From Lepeophtheirus salmonis (lineage: Eukaryota > Arthropoda > Copepoda > Siphonostomatoida > Caligidae), in contig NC_052135.2 in the NCBI RefSeq assembly GCF_016086655.4, positions 20,550,363-20,614,362 on the forward strand: a stretch of DNA of 64,000 bases, given 5' to 3'. Positions within the stretch are counted from its first letter, which is position 1. Each line of letters begins with the position of its first letter. The notes beneath the pieces were generated by a model. That model made no database searches. It was not told the DNA's origin and saw only the letters and a list, made by a program, of their open reading frames with translations. The position numbers and the translations under genes are program-made. This document shows positions 22,600-32,886 of the stretch, one piece after another.

Positions 22600-22790
22600 A
22601 AGGCCCTAAATAAATTGGTAGTTATCCAATTCTTCACAACTATGAAGTTATTTTTCTACAATTAATAAGAATTATAGCTTAGAAAGAACGAATTATTATT
22701 CAACCAATAAACGTTCAAAACAATAATTAGGAGAAAATAAGGAGAACCATCTACAGCTGACAACATTGATTACTAAATGCGTGATTATTC
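22600..22790 (-). repeat. R9-like segment beside R1
   Basis: Contains 'tcacaactatgaagttattt', 'aaacgttcaaaacaataatt' and 'acagctgacaacattgatt', which read in reverse like the R9 segments at 10615-10850 and 34820-34960. Confidence 0.35.
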
Positions 22791-22807
22791 CATGTGTCTA
22801 AAATTCC

Positions 22808-22990
22808 ATGTTTAAGACCGAGCCAGAAGAAAATTTCAGTCTTGAGTCAAGTCTTAACACTAATGAATACATACCTATGAAGATACCCATATATAAGCGT
22901 GCTCAAACTACAATGTATAACAAATGGATGAGTAATCAAATTATAGACCAGAAAAAAGAGAAACTCGTGGATAATGTTTTATCTAAATAG
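22808..22990 (+). CDS. Short ATG frame, unidentified
   Basis: A 60-codon frame starts at a true ATG with a stop just before it in frame. It reads MFKTEPEENFSLESSLNTN, then YIPMKIPIYKRA, and ends KKEKLVDNVLSK. Charged, with several Met and Pro and without the Phe/Ile/Asn runs of chance frames here. No domain is recognised and no splice or poly(A) signal supports it. It could be a small gene, an exon, or chance. Confidence 0.2.
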   Translation: MFKTEPEENFSLESSLNTNEYIPMKIPIYKRAQTTMYNKWMSNQIIDQKKEKLVDNVLSK

Positions 22991-23496
22991 GGACCTCTAA
23001 GTGTTTTATTTTTTTATGAGAAGCCTTTAAAAATGCTACTAAAAATAGTGTCCGAGGAAAATGGACAAAAATAATAATGGAGTGTAAGGAGAATTTTAAT
23101 AGCCATGTATACGTTCAGGTCAAGTCACACCTATCTATGTATTATATATGCACAACCATATTTATTTCACTACCTACTGCTTCATTATTAGGTGATTTTC
23201 ATACAAGATGTTAAAGAATAGGTCAGCAAGTGTAATAAATAGAGTTATGAATCTTAAACATCGATGGTCATGAAATACCATTATATTAGCTTCCAGCAGT
23301 TGTGAGATGAAGAAAAATACACAGAAATCCATCTCTGTATCTACCAAGAACATAGACAGGAACTACTCAATGACAATCCTAAATTCTACTCTGAGTGAGT
23401 TCAACAAGGACTTGCACTAATAACTCCTCAACAAATACTAAGTGTTGCTCCTTTTTTTTTCATGAGCATTCACAATCCCTGTTCACTTTATACTTA

Positions 23497-24661
23497 CAGG
23501 GTGTCCACGATAAATTAGAACTATCTTAAAATTCAACCTGCTTGATAAAAATGGAATTTGGAGTGCATTTGTTAATATGAAAAAGTTAGACATGATATTA
23601 AACAATAAACTTATTCAACATGTCCTCCCTCAGCAGCCACCATCTTCTCCATCCTGCCCCTAAAGGATTTGCATGCACTGATGACTTCCGCAGAATCGAC
23701 AGTATTCCACTCCCTCGTAATGGAGCCCTTCAGGGCGGCAATGCTCTTGTGGCTGACCTTGCACACCTCCCTCTCCAACTTCCCCTACCAGTAGTAATCA
23801 CACGGATTGAGGTCGGGTGAGTTGGAGGGCCAGGTGTTGCAATCCCAGAAAGTGATGTCGTGGGAGTAGAAGAGGTTAGTGGTCCTCATGGCGATGTGTG
23901 CGGGCGCTGAGTATTGTTGGAATATGAACTCCCTCCCAGCAGCCGTATCCTTCATCCAGGAAATGACGCACTCCTCCATGACTTTGCAGTACCTTATCGC
24001 GTTAACCCTTTCCTTGGGATTGAAGAAAAAAGGAGGCATCACCTCACCGGTGCTGCAGATGACACCCAGGGTTATCACAGAGGCCGGGAACTTTGTGGTG
24101 AAGACTGCAGGGACCTCTTCTCTCTCCTTGGCAAGCCACCTGTCATTCTGGACGTTGTAGCTTCTGTCGACAGTCCAGTTCTTCTCGTCGGAGAAGAAGT
24201 TGATTCTTCCTCCATGGCTCTTCAGGTCATTGAGAAGACACTTACCGTTGGTAAGCCTAGTGGCCTTCATGGATGCCGTGAGGATGTGTTGTTTGGCCAT
24301 TCGGTACTACCTGTATTCGAGGTCCTCATTCACAGCCTTGGAGACCAGCTGCTTGCTCACTCCACGGTTCTTGGCCAACGTGGACAAGGAAGTCCCCGGC
24401 AAAACCTTGATGGAATTCCGGAGGCCTTCAAGGAAGCGGGAAGTGCGGATTCGGTCACTTCTTATGTTGTGAGCCTTGCAGCAGACCTTCCCCTCAACCT
24501 CCTAGGCATTGAAGACCCGGTACACAATTGTAGGCAATTGTGGTGGAAGTTATAGTGTATTGTTCACACAACCTTTTATATTAGTATGATTTAACCCCGA
24601 ATATCCACATTATGGATCTGGATGAAGTTTAAAGTAGTTCCAATTTATCGTGGACACCCTG
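23497..24661 (-). mobile_element. Tc1/mariner transposon, 1165 bp, DD37D type, inactive
   Basis: The inverted ends both start CAGGGTGTCCACGATAAATT and continue with AGAACTA or GGAACTA. They are flanked by TA at 23495-23496 and 24662-24663. The length is close to that of a full mariner and the transposase fills most of it on the minus strand. It is markedly richer in G+C than its surroundings, which suggests a later arrival than the other remnants. The ends are well kept, while the gene is broken. Confidence 0.92.
23611..24550 (-). pseudogene. Mariner-family transposase, three stops and a lost catalytic Asp
   Basis: Read on the minus strand. The N-terminal part shows a helix-turn-helix: VCCKAHNIRSDRIRTS, then LSTLAKNRGVSKQLVSKAV. 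A TAG lies at 24504-24502 and another at 24309-24307, just before ATG 24300. From there 171 codons are open: FFSDEKNW carries the first catalytic Asp (codon 38), and the region where the second is expected reads FQQYSAPAH, with Tyr (TAC, 23913-23911) in place of Asp (codon 130). The third is in WPSNSPDLNPCDYYW (codon 168), 37 residues on, giving DD37D spacing. A TAG at 23787-23785 sits where the family has Trp. The frame then continues open (GKLEREVCKV, ITREWNTV, RMEKMVAAEGGHVE) to TAA at 23613-23611. This is otherwise a complete transposase. Plus-strand frames of up to 213 codons over the same bases are shadows. Confidence 0.92.
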
Positions 24662-24899
24662 TAGATGTTGTCTCTTCAATAATGATATCAGCTTTATAAA
24701 ATAAAATGAAACATAATTCAGGCTATCGACAACAATAAAACTCGCACGCTAAAAAGTTCTGATAATTTACAACCCTGTTAATAGCTTATTTACTGTCCAA
24801 GATGTATTCATATGATTTTATGGTTAATTAAAATAGACATGAATTGATATCTATATATTTAAGTACATTGTACATCGAAAAAATGTTTAATAAAGGCTT

Positions 24900-25045
24900 A
24901 AATTAAGATTCATAATAATATTAAACAAAAAAATGGAAGAATAATGGCAAATCCTTAAGAAAATAAAATAAAATACTATTCAAGTAGCCAACAACAACAA
25001 CAAAGCTTGCACCCGTAAAAATTCTAAGCATTTAAAACCGTAATT
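24900..25045 (+). repeat. R4 right part, extra copy
   Basis: 'tagccaacaacaacaacaaa' and 'gcttgcacccgtaaaaattc' repeat the R4 right end seen 250 bases earlier and at 28980-29050. Confidence 0.45.
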
Positions 25046-26354
25046 ATAAATGTAAAAACACCATATTTTATTCCTTTTTTTATAGAGCTTATTCTTGTTA
25101 TCTAGTGGTTCATTAAAATCTGAACAACTTGAATAATGAACTTCACAGGATATAATTTCTTGATTAACAATATAATTTTAAAAAAAGTATATCAATCAAA
25201 AAATTATGGAATAATAATTCCATAGTTATGAAGAGTTATCAAATGCATTTTGGGTATTTCTTTTTGGATAAGAAATTACGTGATACAATAAAAGTAACGA
25301 CGTGATGTAGGTATTTAAAAAAAAGTAGTGTTTTTGTGCATTTGTTATGTTGTTTTTTTTTACTTGGAACCCCCTCATAAGAGTATTAATATATTATCAA
25401 AAAATATGGCACAACATCCCTTACTGAGAATTACAGAGCCATAACATGGAAAAGTCATTAAGTTTTTCTTTCTTCAGATAAATGGGTTCTTCTAAAGCAA
25501 TTAACTCTTTCTAATCATGTCTCCTTTAGTATAAGTATTGTTTGCTCGTCCTCGCCAGACATGTGCAATTAATTCAGAGGAATGGATTTTAACAAATAGT
25601 AGGGCGGACCGATGATTGTTTCAACACTGAACAGTTAAAATATTCCCTTTTTCTCAAACAAAAAAAAAAGCTACAAAAATTGGCAACAAGTGCTACATTT
25701 TTTTATTCGTTGTTAATTTTTCTTTACTATTTGATATAATTACACTTCACATAAAATATTATAAAGGTTTTTTTTGGCCAAAGCAGGGCCATAAAGAGTA
25801 TTTTCAGTGTAAATCTATCTGATTTATCTTATTGATCAGTAGTATATCATACTATAATACAATGTAATTTAATACATCAATATCATGAAAAGTTTAGTTT
25901 ATTATCTAATTTGTAATTATATATCTGGTTATTTTTTACCGTTACAACTGCCCTTGGCTATAGGACAGTTTTAACATTTTAGGAGTCATGTTCAAATGTT
26001 ACTTATAGAATTCTTATTTGCTGGTTTAACCTTTCATTAGACTCAAACAAGAACAGACACAAATATATATTTTGTCTTAAGATTTTGTTATTATAAGTTA
26101 AACCAACTCTGAGAAAATGAGGCAAAAACAAAAAGTGTAGCAACTGTCCCGGTCTCCCCTATAATATGCGGGTAAGTAAATAAATACAATATTAATTACC
26201 TATGTGTTTGTACTTTATACCACCTTTGAGTGCTTTGTTAGAAAAGTTTAATGTGACAAATGGAGCATCCTTGAATTGTACTCGATCTCTCTCTCTCAAG
26301 AAACTCTTCATGGGAGGGGATCTAATAAATTATTACAAATGTATTACTCGTTAT
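25046..26354. other. No recognisable feature
   Basis: A+T-rich, no shared repeat or reading frame seen. Confidence 0.45.
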
Positions 26355-26737
26355 TAGTGTTGGGGTTCAGTCTGAAAATCCTAAAACGGTATAAAACCGT
26401 AATGTATTTTTAGTGGACTGAACTAATTCAGTCTAGTTTGGTTCCAAAGAAAATTATGTCCCAATTAAAAGTGTGTTTTAAAATTGTGAAGATCCACCTT
26501 CAATAACGTCATATAAACATAAATGTGTTGAATAAATCAGTTGTTTTGTGCAATTCATTAATAAGGATAGGGGATAAAATCGGTTATTTGATTGAGTCTA
26601 AAAAAGACGATTAAATTTGGTTGTATGGTCTGAAATCGCGTTTTGGTCCGAAAGATTTGGTCCAAATTGGTCCATAAAGAATCATTTCAAAAGGAACAGA
26701 AAAAAAGAATTCGGTCTGGGATTATGTCTCAACACTA
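26355..26737 (-). repeat. R1 hAT-like MITE with 8-bp flanking duplication
   Basis: It starts TAGTGTTGGGGTTCAGTC and ends in the inverse, TCTCAACACTA. The flanking octamers are CTCGTTAT (26347-26354) and CTTGTTGT (26738-26745), 6 of 8 alike. The 383 bp contain 'aacgtcatataaacata', 'ggataggggataaaatcggt' and no coding frame. Confidence 0.7.
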
Positions 26738-27147
26738 CTTGTTGTATAGGAGTACTTCATAAAGAAGAAGGAGAATGAGGAAAAACAAATTCCCTGTTGG
26801 AGGGGGTATCATGAATGATTCACTAAGGGCTTAGTTAGACAATAAACCTCTTCTCATTGTAATCCTCCTCTTATATATACATAGGTAATGTAAATCCTAC
26901 TCCTAAGTACTAAGTACAAACATATATACTTTTTCTGTTTGTTTCTTGTTTTATAATCAAGGATCCCCTATTTGTAAATGGCTCAGGAGTCTTCATAATA
27001 AGAACTAGGGAGTATTTCTTGGATCTAAATAATTTAGTAGATCAAAGAAATATTAAACAATATGTACAATATATTATGTTCGTGTATCTTTGTATTCCAG
27101 GCACGAATGCATGTTTGTATTTTTTTATTTTTCTTGGGTAAGTACTA
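26738..27147. other. No recognisable feature
   Basis: Nothing recognised. Confidence 0.4.
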
Positions 27148-27185
27148 ATGTTGGGTTCGGTCAGGAAATCTTAGGCTGGAACACT
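27148..27185 (-). repeat. R1 end fragment
   Basis: 'tactaatgttgggttcggtc' followed by 'aggaaatcttaggctgg' matches the first 35 bases of 26355-26737. The rest is missing. Confidence 0.45.
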
Positions 27186-27289
27186 AGAAGTTACTCCACA
27201 ACAAAACAGTCTAAAAGACAATCATGGATAGAGCTGTAGGAGACTTCTAATTATAAAATGCGTGAAACCATGAATGACTGAGAGTAACA

Positions 27290-27540
27290 ATGACCATTCG
27301 TTCGAGAGTTATAATTTTAAGTCTTTGTTGGAATCAAAGTAGAATTGAGGATCGACATAGAATATTATTCTTGCCTATAGTCTAGATAAATATTAAATGT
27401 AATTTGTGTTTATTTACTTCATTTCACGGTTTCCAGCCGTTAATCTAACAGAACGTTATAACAGCTAAGCTGCTCTTCTCCCAAACATACTTCAAATTGT
27501 CATGGTTACCAATTTAATGTTCGGTTCCCTTTTTCAAACC
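27290..27540 (-). repeat. R4 repeat, left part inverted
   Basis: In reverse it reads like 54040-54300: 'ccatgacaatttgaagtat', 'gagcagcttagctgttataa', 'cgttctgttagattaacgg'. Confidence 0.5.
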
Positions 27541-27548
27541 CACCGGCA

Positions 27549-27667
27549 GCCCATATTTTCTACAAATCTAATGGTGGTCCAAATGTAGATATTCGAATAT
27601 AGTCATGGTCATATTGAAATAAAACGCCTTGACACACTTTCTTCGGTATTTTGTAGAAAATATGGGC
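27549..27667. repeat. 119-bp hairpin element with perfect 18-bp ends
   Basis: GCCCATATTTTCTACAAA at 27549-27566 and its exact reverse complement at 27650-27667 enclose 83 bases. Perfect ends in otherwise diverged DNA suggest a small, fairly recent MITE or hairpin insertion. No second copy was seen. Confidence 0.55.
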
Positions 27668-28374
27668 TTTGGCCTAATTTTTAAGGACCAAATAAAAAAA
27701 AAACATTTTAATAAGTTATAAAATATATAAAAATATGTAAAAAAGTCAAAATGTAGTATTTATAAGGGAAAAACATTGATTTTTCACAATAGTATCCCTT
27801 CCCAATTATTTTATTAATGTCAGCTGTCAACTAAGTACTTATTTTATTCCTTATTAGTCTTTTACACATGCATGTGACCAAGGGATTTCGTTTGGCAATT
27901 CGCTATAGTAAGTCTGTAGTAAATTAAAATCTTTAGTCGGCATCAATGAACATTATTTATGACAAAGGGTAGAAATAAAGATACAATAATGCAATTAGAT
28001 TCGAGTCCTACAGCATACGGACTGTTATGAAGATACAAGTTGGTCTATTGTTGGCAATGGAATGCAAGAGCCACTTCAGAATATGTATTTTGGAATAAAT
28101 TGCTTTGACTTACGAATCTAGTTTAGAAACGAATTAAACTCCTTATGTCAAGGTATGGCAGTAAATTATTTTATTTCAGGGTATAAAGGTGAATTATAAC
28201 TTATTATTAGACTACCAGAGCCCAACAGAATTCAATATCATTTATTTATTAGGAATTGTCGATTAATTATGCCATTTGTTACGTCAGTAAAAAGGTTAAT
28301 ATTGTAGGGTTATAAATTATAACTATTAAAAATTAACCCTAAATCAACAAGGTAATCCAGAAATTTTGAAGAAT
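27668..28374. other. No gene; a short R9-like trace
   Basis: 'aatgtcagctgtcaactaag' near 27815-27836 resembles R9. Nothing else recognised. Confidence 0.35.
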
Positions 28375-29065
28375 GTTTTGCAACGGAACAGCTTAGTTGT
28401 CATGACGTTTCATGACATTAGCTACATGCAGTCATATGAGAGTAGGGAAACAAACACAAATCACACCCCTTATCTAGCATGGACATAAACAGGGAAAACT
28501 TTGTTTACGATATTCAATTCTTCTCGGGATACAACAAGATTTTAGGCTTATAACTATTGTTGTAAAAGATATTTTTGAGGTTCCAAGCTGAATAATTTTT
28601 TTATTTATTTTTCAGATCTATTATAATTGACGATAATAAACATTGAAGAGACGATTAGTTGGGGTGTTATAAGTGTAAGTCCTTATTGGAGTAGAATTGA
28701 ACTTGTAAATTGGAGAATTCCTGCCTAGATATATTCTATCTATATATTACTCGCAGCTAATCTAATGAAATGTTATGCAAGCTAAGCTGCTCTCTTCCTA
28801 AACATTCTTCAAATTATCAATGTGACTACGTTCATTTTCAGTTTTATTTTTTAACATACTGAGCAGCTCCTCAGTATTATTCTCCGGCATTTATGAGCAC
28901 ACACTTTTTCTTATACTTTATACTTAAATATTCTCTCCTCAATAATGAAATAATTATAATAGGAACTTTAGAAAATAAAATAAAAATTCCAAGTTGCCAG
29001 CATCAACAAAAACTCGCACGCCTTAAAAAGCGCTTGATTTACAACTCTATCTATAAACACGCTAA
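28375..29065. repeat. Rearranged R4 cluster (+/-/+)
   Basis: 28375-28560 is R4 left part on plus ('aacagcttagttgtcatgac', 'acaaacacaaatcacac', 'ggacataaacaggg'). 28620-28860 is left part on minus ('gtaagtccttattgg', 'aagctaagctgctctcttcc'). 28880-29065 is right part on plus ('agttgccagcatcaacaaaa', 'actcgcacgcc'). The inverted pair suggests insertion of one copy in another or a rearrangement. The 84-codon frame at 28893-29147 is not credible. Confidence 0.5.
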
Positions 29066-29519
29066 GCATCAACTCTTACTATACATCACAGCATTTATTG
29101 TTGTGTACACATGTACAAGTGTATGGAGTAAAAATGTATTTTTATAAACTTCTTGTTCTGTCACCACAAAACAAAATTTATGTACTTTATTCAAGCTCTA
29201 ATGCTCTTGATTAAAATAAATTTTTATACATATATATATATAAACTATTGCAAACACAATAATAATAATATATTATACCTCAACCTAAATCAACCCAAAG
29301 TTTCTTAGCAATAACCAAAAATCTATTGAATAAATTATGTTTAATATTTATTATTTCTTGAATGCAAAATGGTTATGTTGGTCTATTGATTTCAGTTATT
29401 TCTGTATTTGGTTAATGGGAGATTTACCTTTATTGAAAAAAAATACATGTAGAAGGAATGGCACATGACAAATTCGTTTTTAAAACCTTAAACCTTTTTG
29501 GATCATTAATGTGCTTTAT
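29066..29519. other. No gene; TA microsatellite
   Basis: A short (TA)n run at about 29229-29243. Nothing else recognised. Confidence 0.4.
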
Positions 29520-29750
29520 AGAACTAGAGTTATAATTAGTAATGGGACTTTGGGCCCTAATATGGCCCTTTTCACATAGAGTATCTATGTTTTGATTATT
29601 TTATATTAAAATCAAATGGTGCTATATTTAATTGTAATTTATAGGTCCTTGTAGATAAAAATTGATGATAATTTGTCAAAGCATACAAATTTAATCCACA
29701 CTCAATTTTGAGAAAAATAATTCTAGCTTACTTTTGTTTTGACAAGTCAC
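29520..29750 (+). repeat. R3 repeat, right half
   Basis: 'aatatggcccttttcacata', 'gatgataatttgtcaaagca' and 'ctcaattttgagaaaaataa' match the second half of R3. Confidence 0.5.
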
Positions 29751-30856
29751 GCATATTTATTTTACTATGTAGTTTTAAACAATTTAACCCCAAAAATTGG
29801 CGAAAATTCTTCTTTTCAAGGGTTTTTGGAACACCACAGTAATTAATTAAAGAATGAGTTAATGGAAAAACAGCACAGGCAATAGCCGTGTTTCAATTTA
29901 ATAATCACTAAACTGTGTTTTTTTTCTACAAAAATTCAAAATCTAGACTCGTAATAAACTTCATCCATATAAATTTAATTATATGCACTTTGAACAATAT
30001 ATTTATCGTCAGTTATTTTTGCTATCATTATTATGGCATCAAATAAGGGTCAATTACGGGAAAAAATCATTTTTGAACCATAAATTCCATGAAGTTATTT
30101 TCTCATATCTTCCTCCCTTATTAAACTGTCATCAACATTTTTATCATCCCTTCAAAAGGAAGTTACATAGACTTTGTGTTTTTATAACACTTAAACTTAC
30201 TATTTTTGAATATAGAAATTTGCCACATTTCCCAATTTCTAAGGATAATATTATTTTAAAAAATACCTTCATATTATCTGCAAAAAGAATAATCTACCAG
30301 TTATTACTCAGGATGTAAAAATTGACCCAAATCCACTGTGAGCTTATGTTTTAAAAGAGTTTAAGTATTGGCTATATAATAAAATAGGCCCGTTGATTTT
30401 GTAATAATTAAAAAAAAAACATTTGCAAAAAATATGTTGATTCAGCAGTATAGCCAAAAGATCTCTAGATCAAACACAAACAACTTCATCAAATCATTCC
30501 TGCTTCAAATTTTTATTTGGACTACATACAAAGATATAATAAGACTCAACTGGTAACCCTTAGTCAGCAATATATGAGTAATTGATGGATATAATATTGA
30601 CTTAAAACATAAATACATATTATACAAATATATATTTTTTACGAGAATATTTCTCAAAATTATTTATTATATAATATTATATTATATGAAAATCATATAT
30701 TTTTTTATGGTAGTCGTTTTCTTTTCTCTTATAAAAAATAATTTATATATATAGACTTTTATATGAACGTTGTTGTGCCATCTTGAAATTGATTGATAAA
30801 TTCCAATGCATTGAGTGGCTGAATAAAAACATAAATTTACCAATAATGGTTAAAAT
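29751..30856. other. No recognised gene; a 111-codon frame
   Basis: An ATG frame at 29983-30318 is the longest plus-strand frame outside the transposon (111 codons). It reads MHFEQYIYRQLFLLSLLWHQ and is rich in Leu, Ile, Phe and His, with no motif. It is probably chance in this composition, but it is recorded because of its length. Confidence 0.35.
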
Positions 30857-31741
30857 TAGTGTTGATACTCGGTCCAAAACAGATTTTTTTTTTTCAGTTT
30901 AGTACTCTTAAATGACTTTTTCTGGACGGACTTAGAAAGATATTTCGGTCCAGACTGTAAAATGAATTTTAATCATTTTCAAATCTTAGACAGACTTTTT
31001 TGGTCAGAATATATGCTAGGTTTACCTTGCTAGCACAAAAATATACAGTGATTTTTTGGCAGCAACGTCTTTTCCTCTTATAAGTGTTCTGAACGTTGAC
31101 TGTTTGAATTAAATTTTACGGTTTCATTAATCCCGGCTATTCCAACATTCTCAAAAAATTATATACAGACGATAAGAGACATTTTGATAGTGATGAGGGT
31201 TCGCTCATATTTTAATCTCCAGGCATTTCCGATGAATTCTACGAATATATTTACTATTAGATGAAATTTCTGGAGACTTAGTGTCGTACATGAGAGAATA
31301 AGAGTCCCCGAGATCCATTGCACAGTAATTTAAAAATGATAAACTGCTTGACCGTTATATTTCTTCATAATTTTTTCTCATTTTTGGAGGAAAGTAATGA
31401 ATGATATAATTTATTTTTGGAATTAGTGTATGTAACACTTACGAATAATCAATAACGTCATCGTCAGCTGATTTTTCAAAAGGATTTCAAAATCGAGGGT
31501 GACGTTATCAATAAGCTTTAAAGGAATTAGCTTACATTATAAATAAATTTCGGGCTTGTAGATTCGGGCCGTAGACTTTTCGAGCTTGGCAAAACGAGGT
31601 TGGGACTTTCGACTCGAACCTAGACCCAATCCACTTCTAGTCCTGACGCATATTCTTTTATAGAACCAAATTAGTTTGGTTCACTAAAGATCATAAGGGT
31701 CTCAGACCGGTCTGAGATTTTCAGATAGGAACCCTATACTA
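30857..31741 (+). repeat. R1 hAT-like MITE split by about 610 bp
   Basis: The left part, TAGTGTTGATACTCGGTCC to about 31015, and the right part, 'gaaccaaattagtttggttc' to 'ggtctcagaccggtctgaga' and CTATACTA (about 31650-31741), are standard R1. The intervening block is not found in other R1 copies; it holds an R9-like piece ('tgttctgaacgttgactg', 31088-31105) and a GC-richer stretch at 31548-31640 of unknown origin. Confidence 0.55.
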
Positions 31742-32272
31742 ATATATATATATATTGATATAGATATATTACATCTAAAAATTAAATTTAGAATAGATTT
31801 ATTACAGTTTTGATTTTAACGGGAATAAAAGAGGAAGAAAGAAAAAAACTTCTTTTGCAAACACTTAAATGAGCCATCATTAACTTGATTTTTTTTTTTT
31901 TTCAAAACTATTAAATATAAAATAAAAATAATAATAATTAGCACTAATGTTTACTCAAGTCTTTTTCAACTCATTAAGACACTTTTGTGTGTATGTTGAT
32001 TCAAACTTATTTGTCTTGTCAAAACTTTAGTTTTATATATGTATGTGTATACGAGAATTTGATAATTGTTTTTTTGCATGCGTGGTAATGTTTTTCTTTC
32101 CTTCATTATTTGTCTTTAATTAGAACCATTCTTAATATTTATAAAACCCAAATAAAAATAATAATAATGATATTAATTTTAAATTTTGTTTGTTGTTTCC
32201 TTGAAGGCATTAATATTTATTTATTTATGAAAGTTTTCTGTTAAAAGAAAACTGCCATAAACATATTATATA
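31742..32272. other. No gene; AT and T runs
   Basis: A short (AT)n run follows R1 at 31742-31755, and a T-run lies near 31890-31902. Nothing else recognised. Confidence 0.4.
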
Positions 32273-32886
32273 TTAAGGTGGCTCTTATTTCGTACTTCAA
32301 AATCAATACTTTTATTTTCAATCTCTCACTCTTTCAATGGCTTATACAAGGGAAATAAAGGTTCCTGAGCCAAAAATGGTAATATTTGAGAGATATTCAA
32401 AAGTGGCTGCCATTGGTTTTCAACTTTATACTAAAATATTAATTTATCGACATTTGTGTACATCTTATTTTTAATTACAAATGAAAGGCAGAATAAATCA
32501 ATGTTTATCCATGACCAAAAGAGAAGAGTGCAACAAATAATGGTTCGTTTTGTAGATGAAGTACTTTGAAATCAATATAATAATTTAATTGATGTTAAAA
32601 AGAGTTCAATAATGAAACCACAAAAACTACTGAGTTAGGCTGTTAAGGTATTGCTGTTGATATAGTTGGTATTTTACATGACTTTATGTAAGTAGAAAAA
32701 ATTGGAGACATCAAATTATTTTCCTACTAATTTTTCAATATAGGGGGAAACATAAAACAGGGAAGGTCACCATTAAATATTAATTAAGGTTAAAAATAAT
32801 TTGTAGAGGGAAGTTTTATTATGAACAGAACAAAATGGAAGGGTAAAACAAGTAAAATAAAACGTTGATTTTAAGAGACACCCTAA
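32273..32886 (+). repeat. R2 repeat, near full length
   Basis: The ends are TTAAGGTGGCTC and GAGACACCCTAA, the clearest R2 inverted pair. The body is uninterrupted over 614 bp and serves as reference for the nested copy at 18271-19090. The 78-codon frame at 32865-33101 is unrelated chance. Confidence 0.68.

Larger units (their letters stand above)
23225..24790 (+). repeat. R4 repeat split by a mariner element
   Basis: 23225-23494 matches the R4 left part ('tgagatgaagaaaaatacac', 'aagaacatagacagg', 'aaggacttgcactaataact', 'cctcaacaaat'). 24664-24790 matches the right part ('tctcttcaataatgatat', 'aacaataaaactcgcacgc'). The transposon at 23497-24661 lies exactly between them. Confidence 0.65.

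Noticed and set aside
23620..24555. Plus-strand frames of 66-213 codons over the mariner
   Set aside because: They are antisense to the transposase, whose catalytic blocks are unmistakable; GC-richer DNA opens shadow frames.
29983..30318. 111-codon frame as a gene
   Set aside because: No motif, skewed composition, and frames of this length are expected by chance over 64 kb at this base composition.
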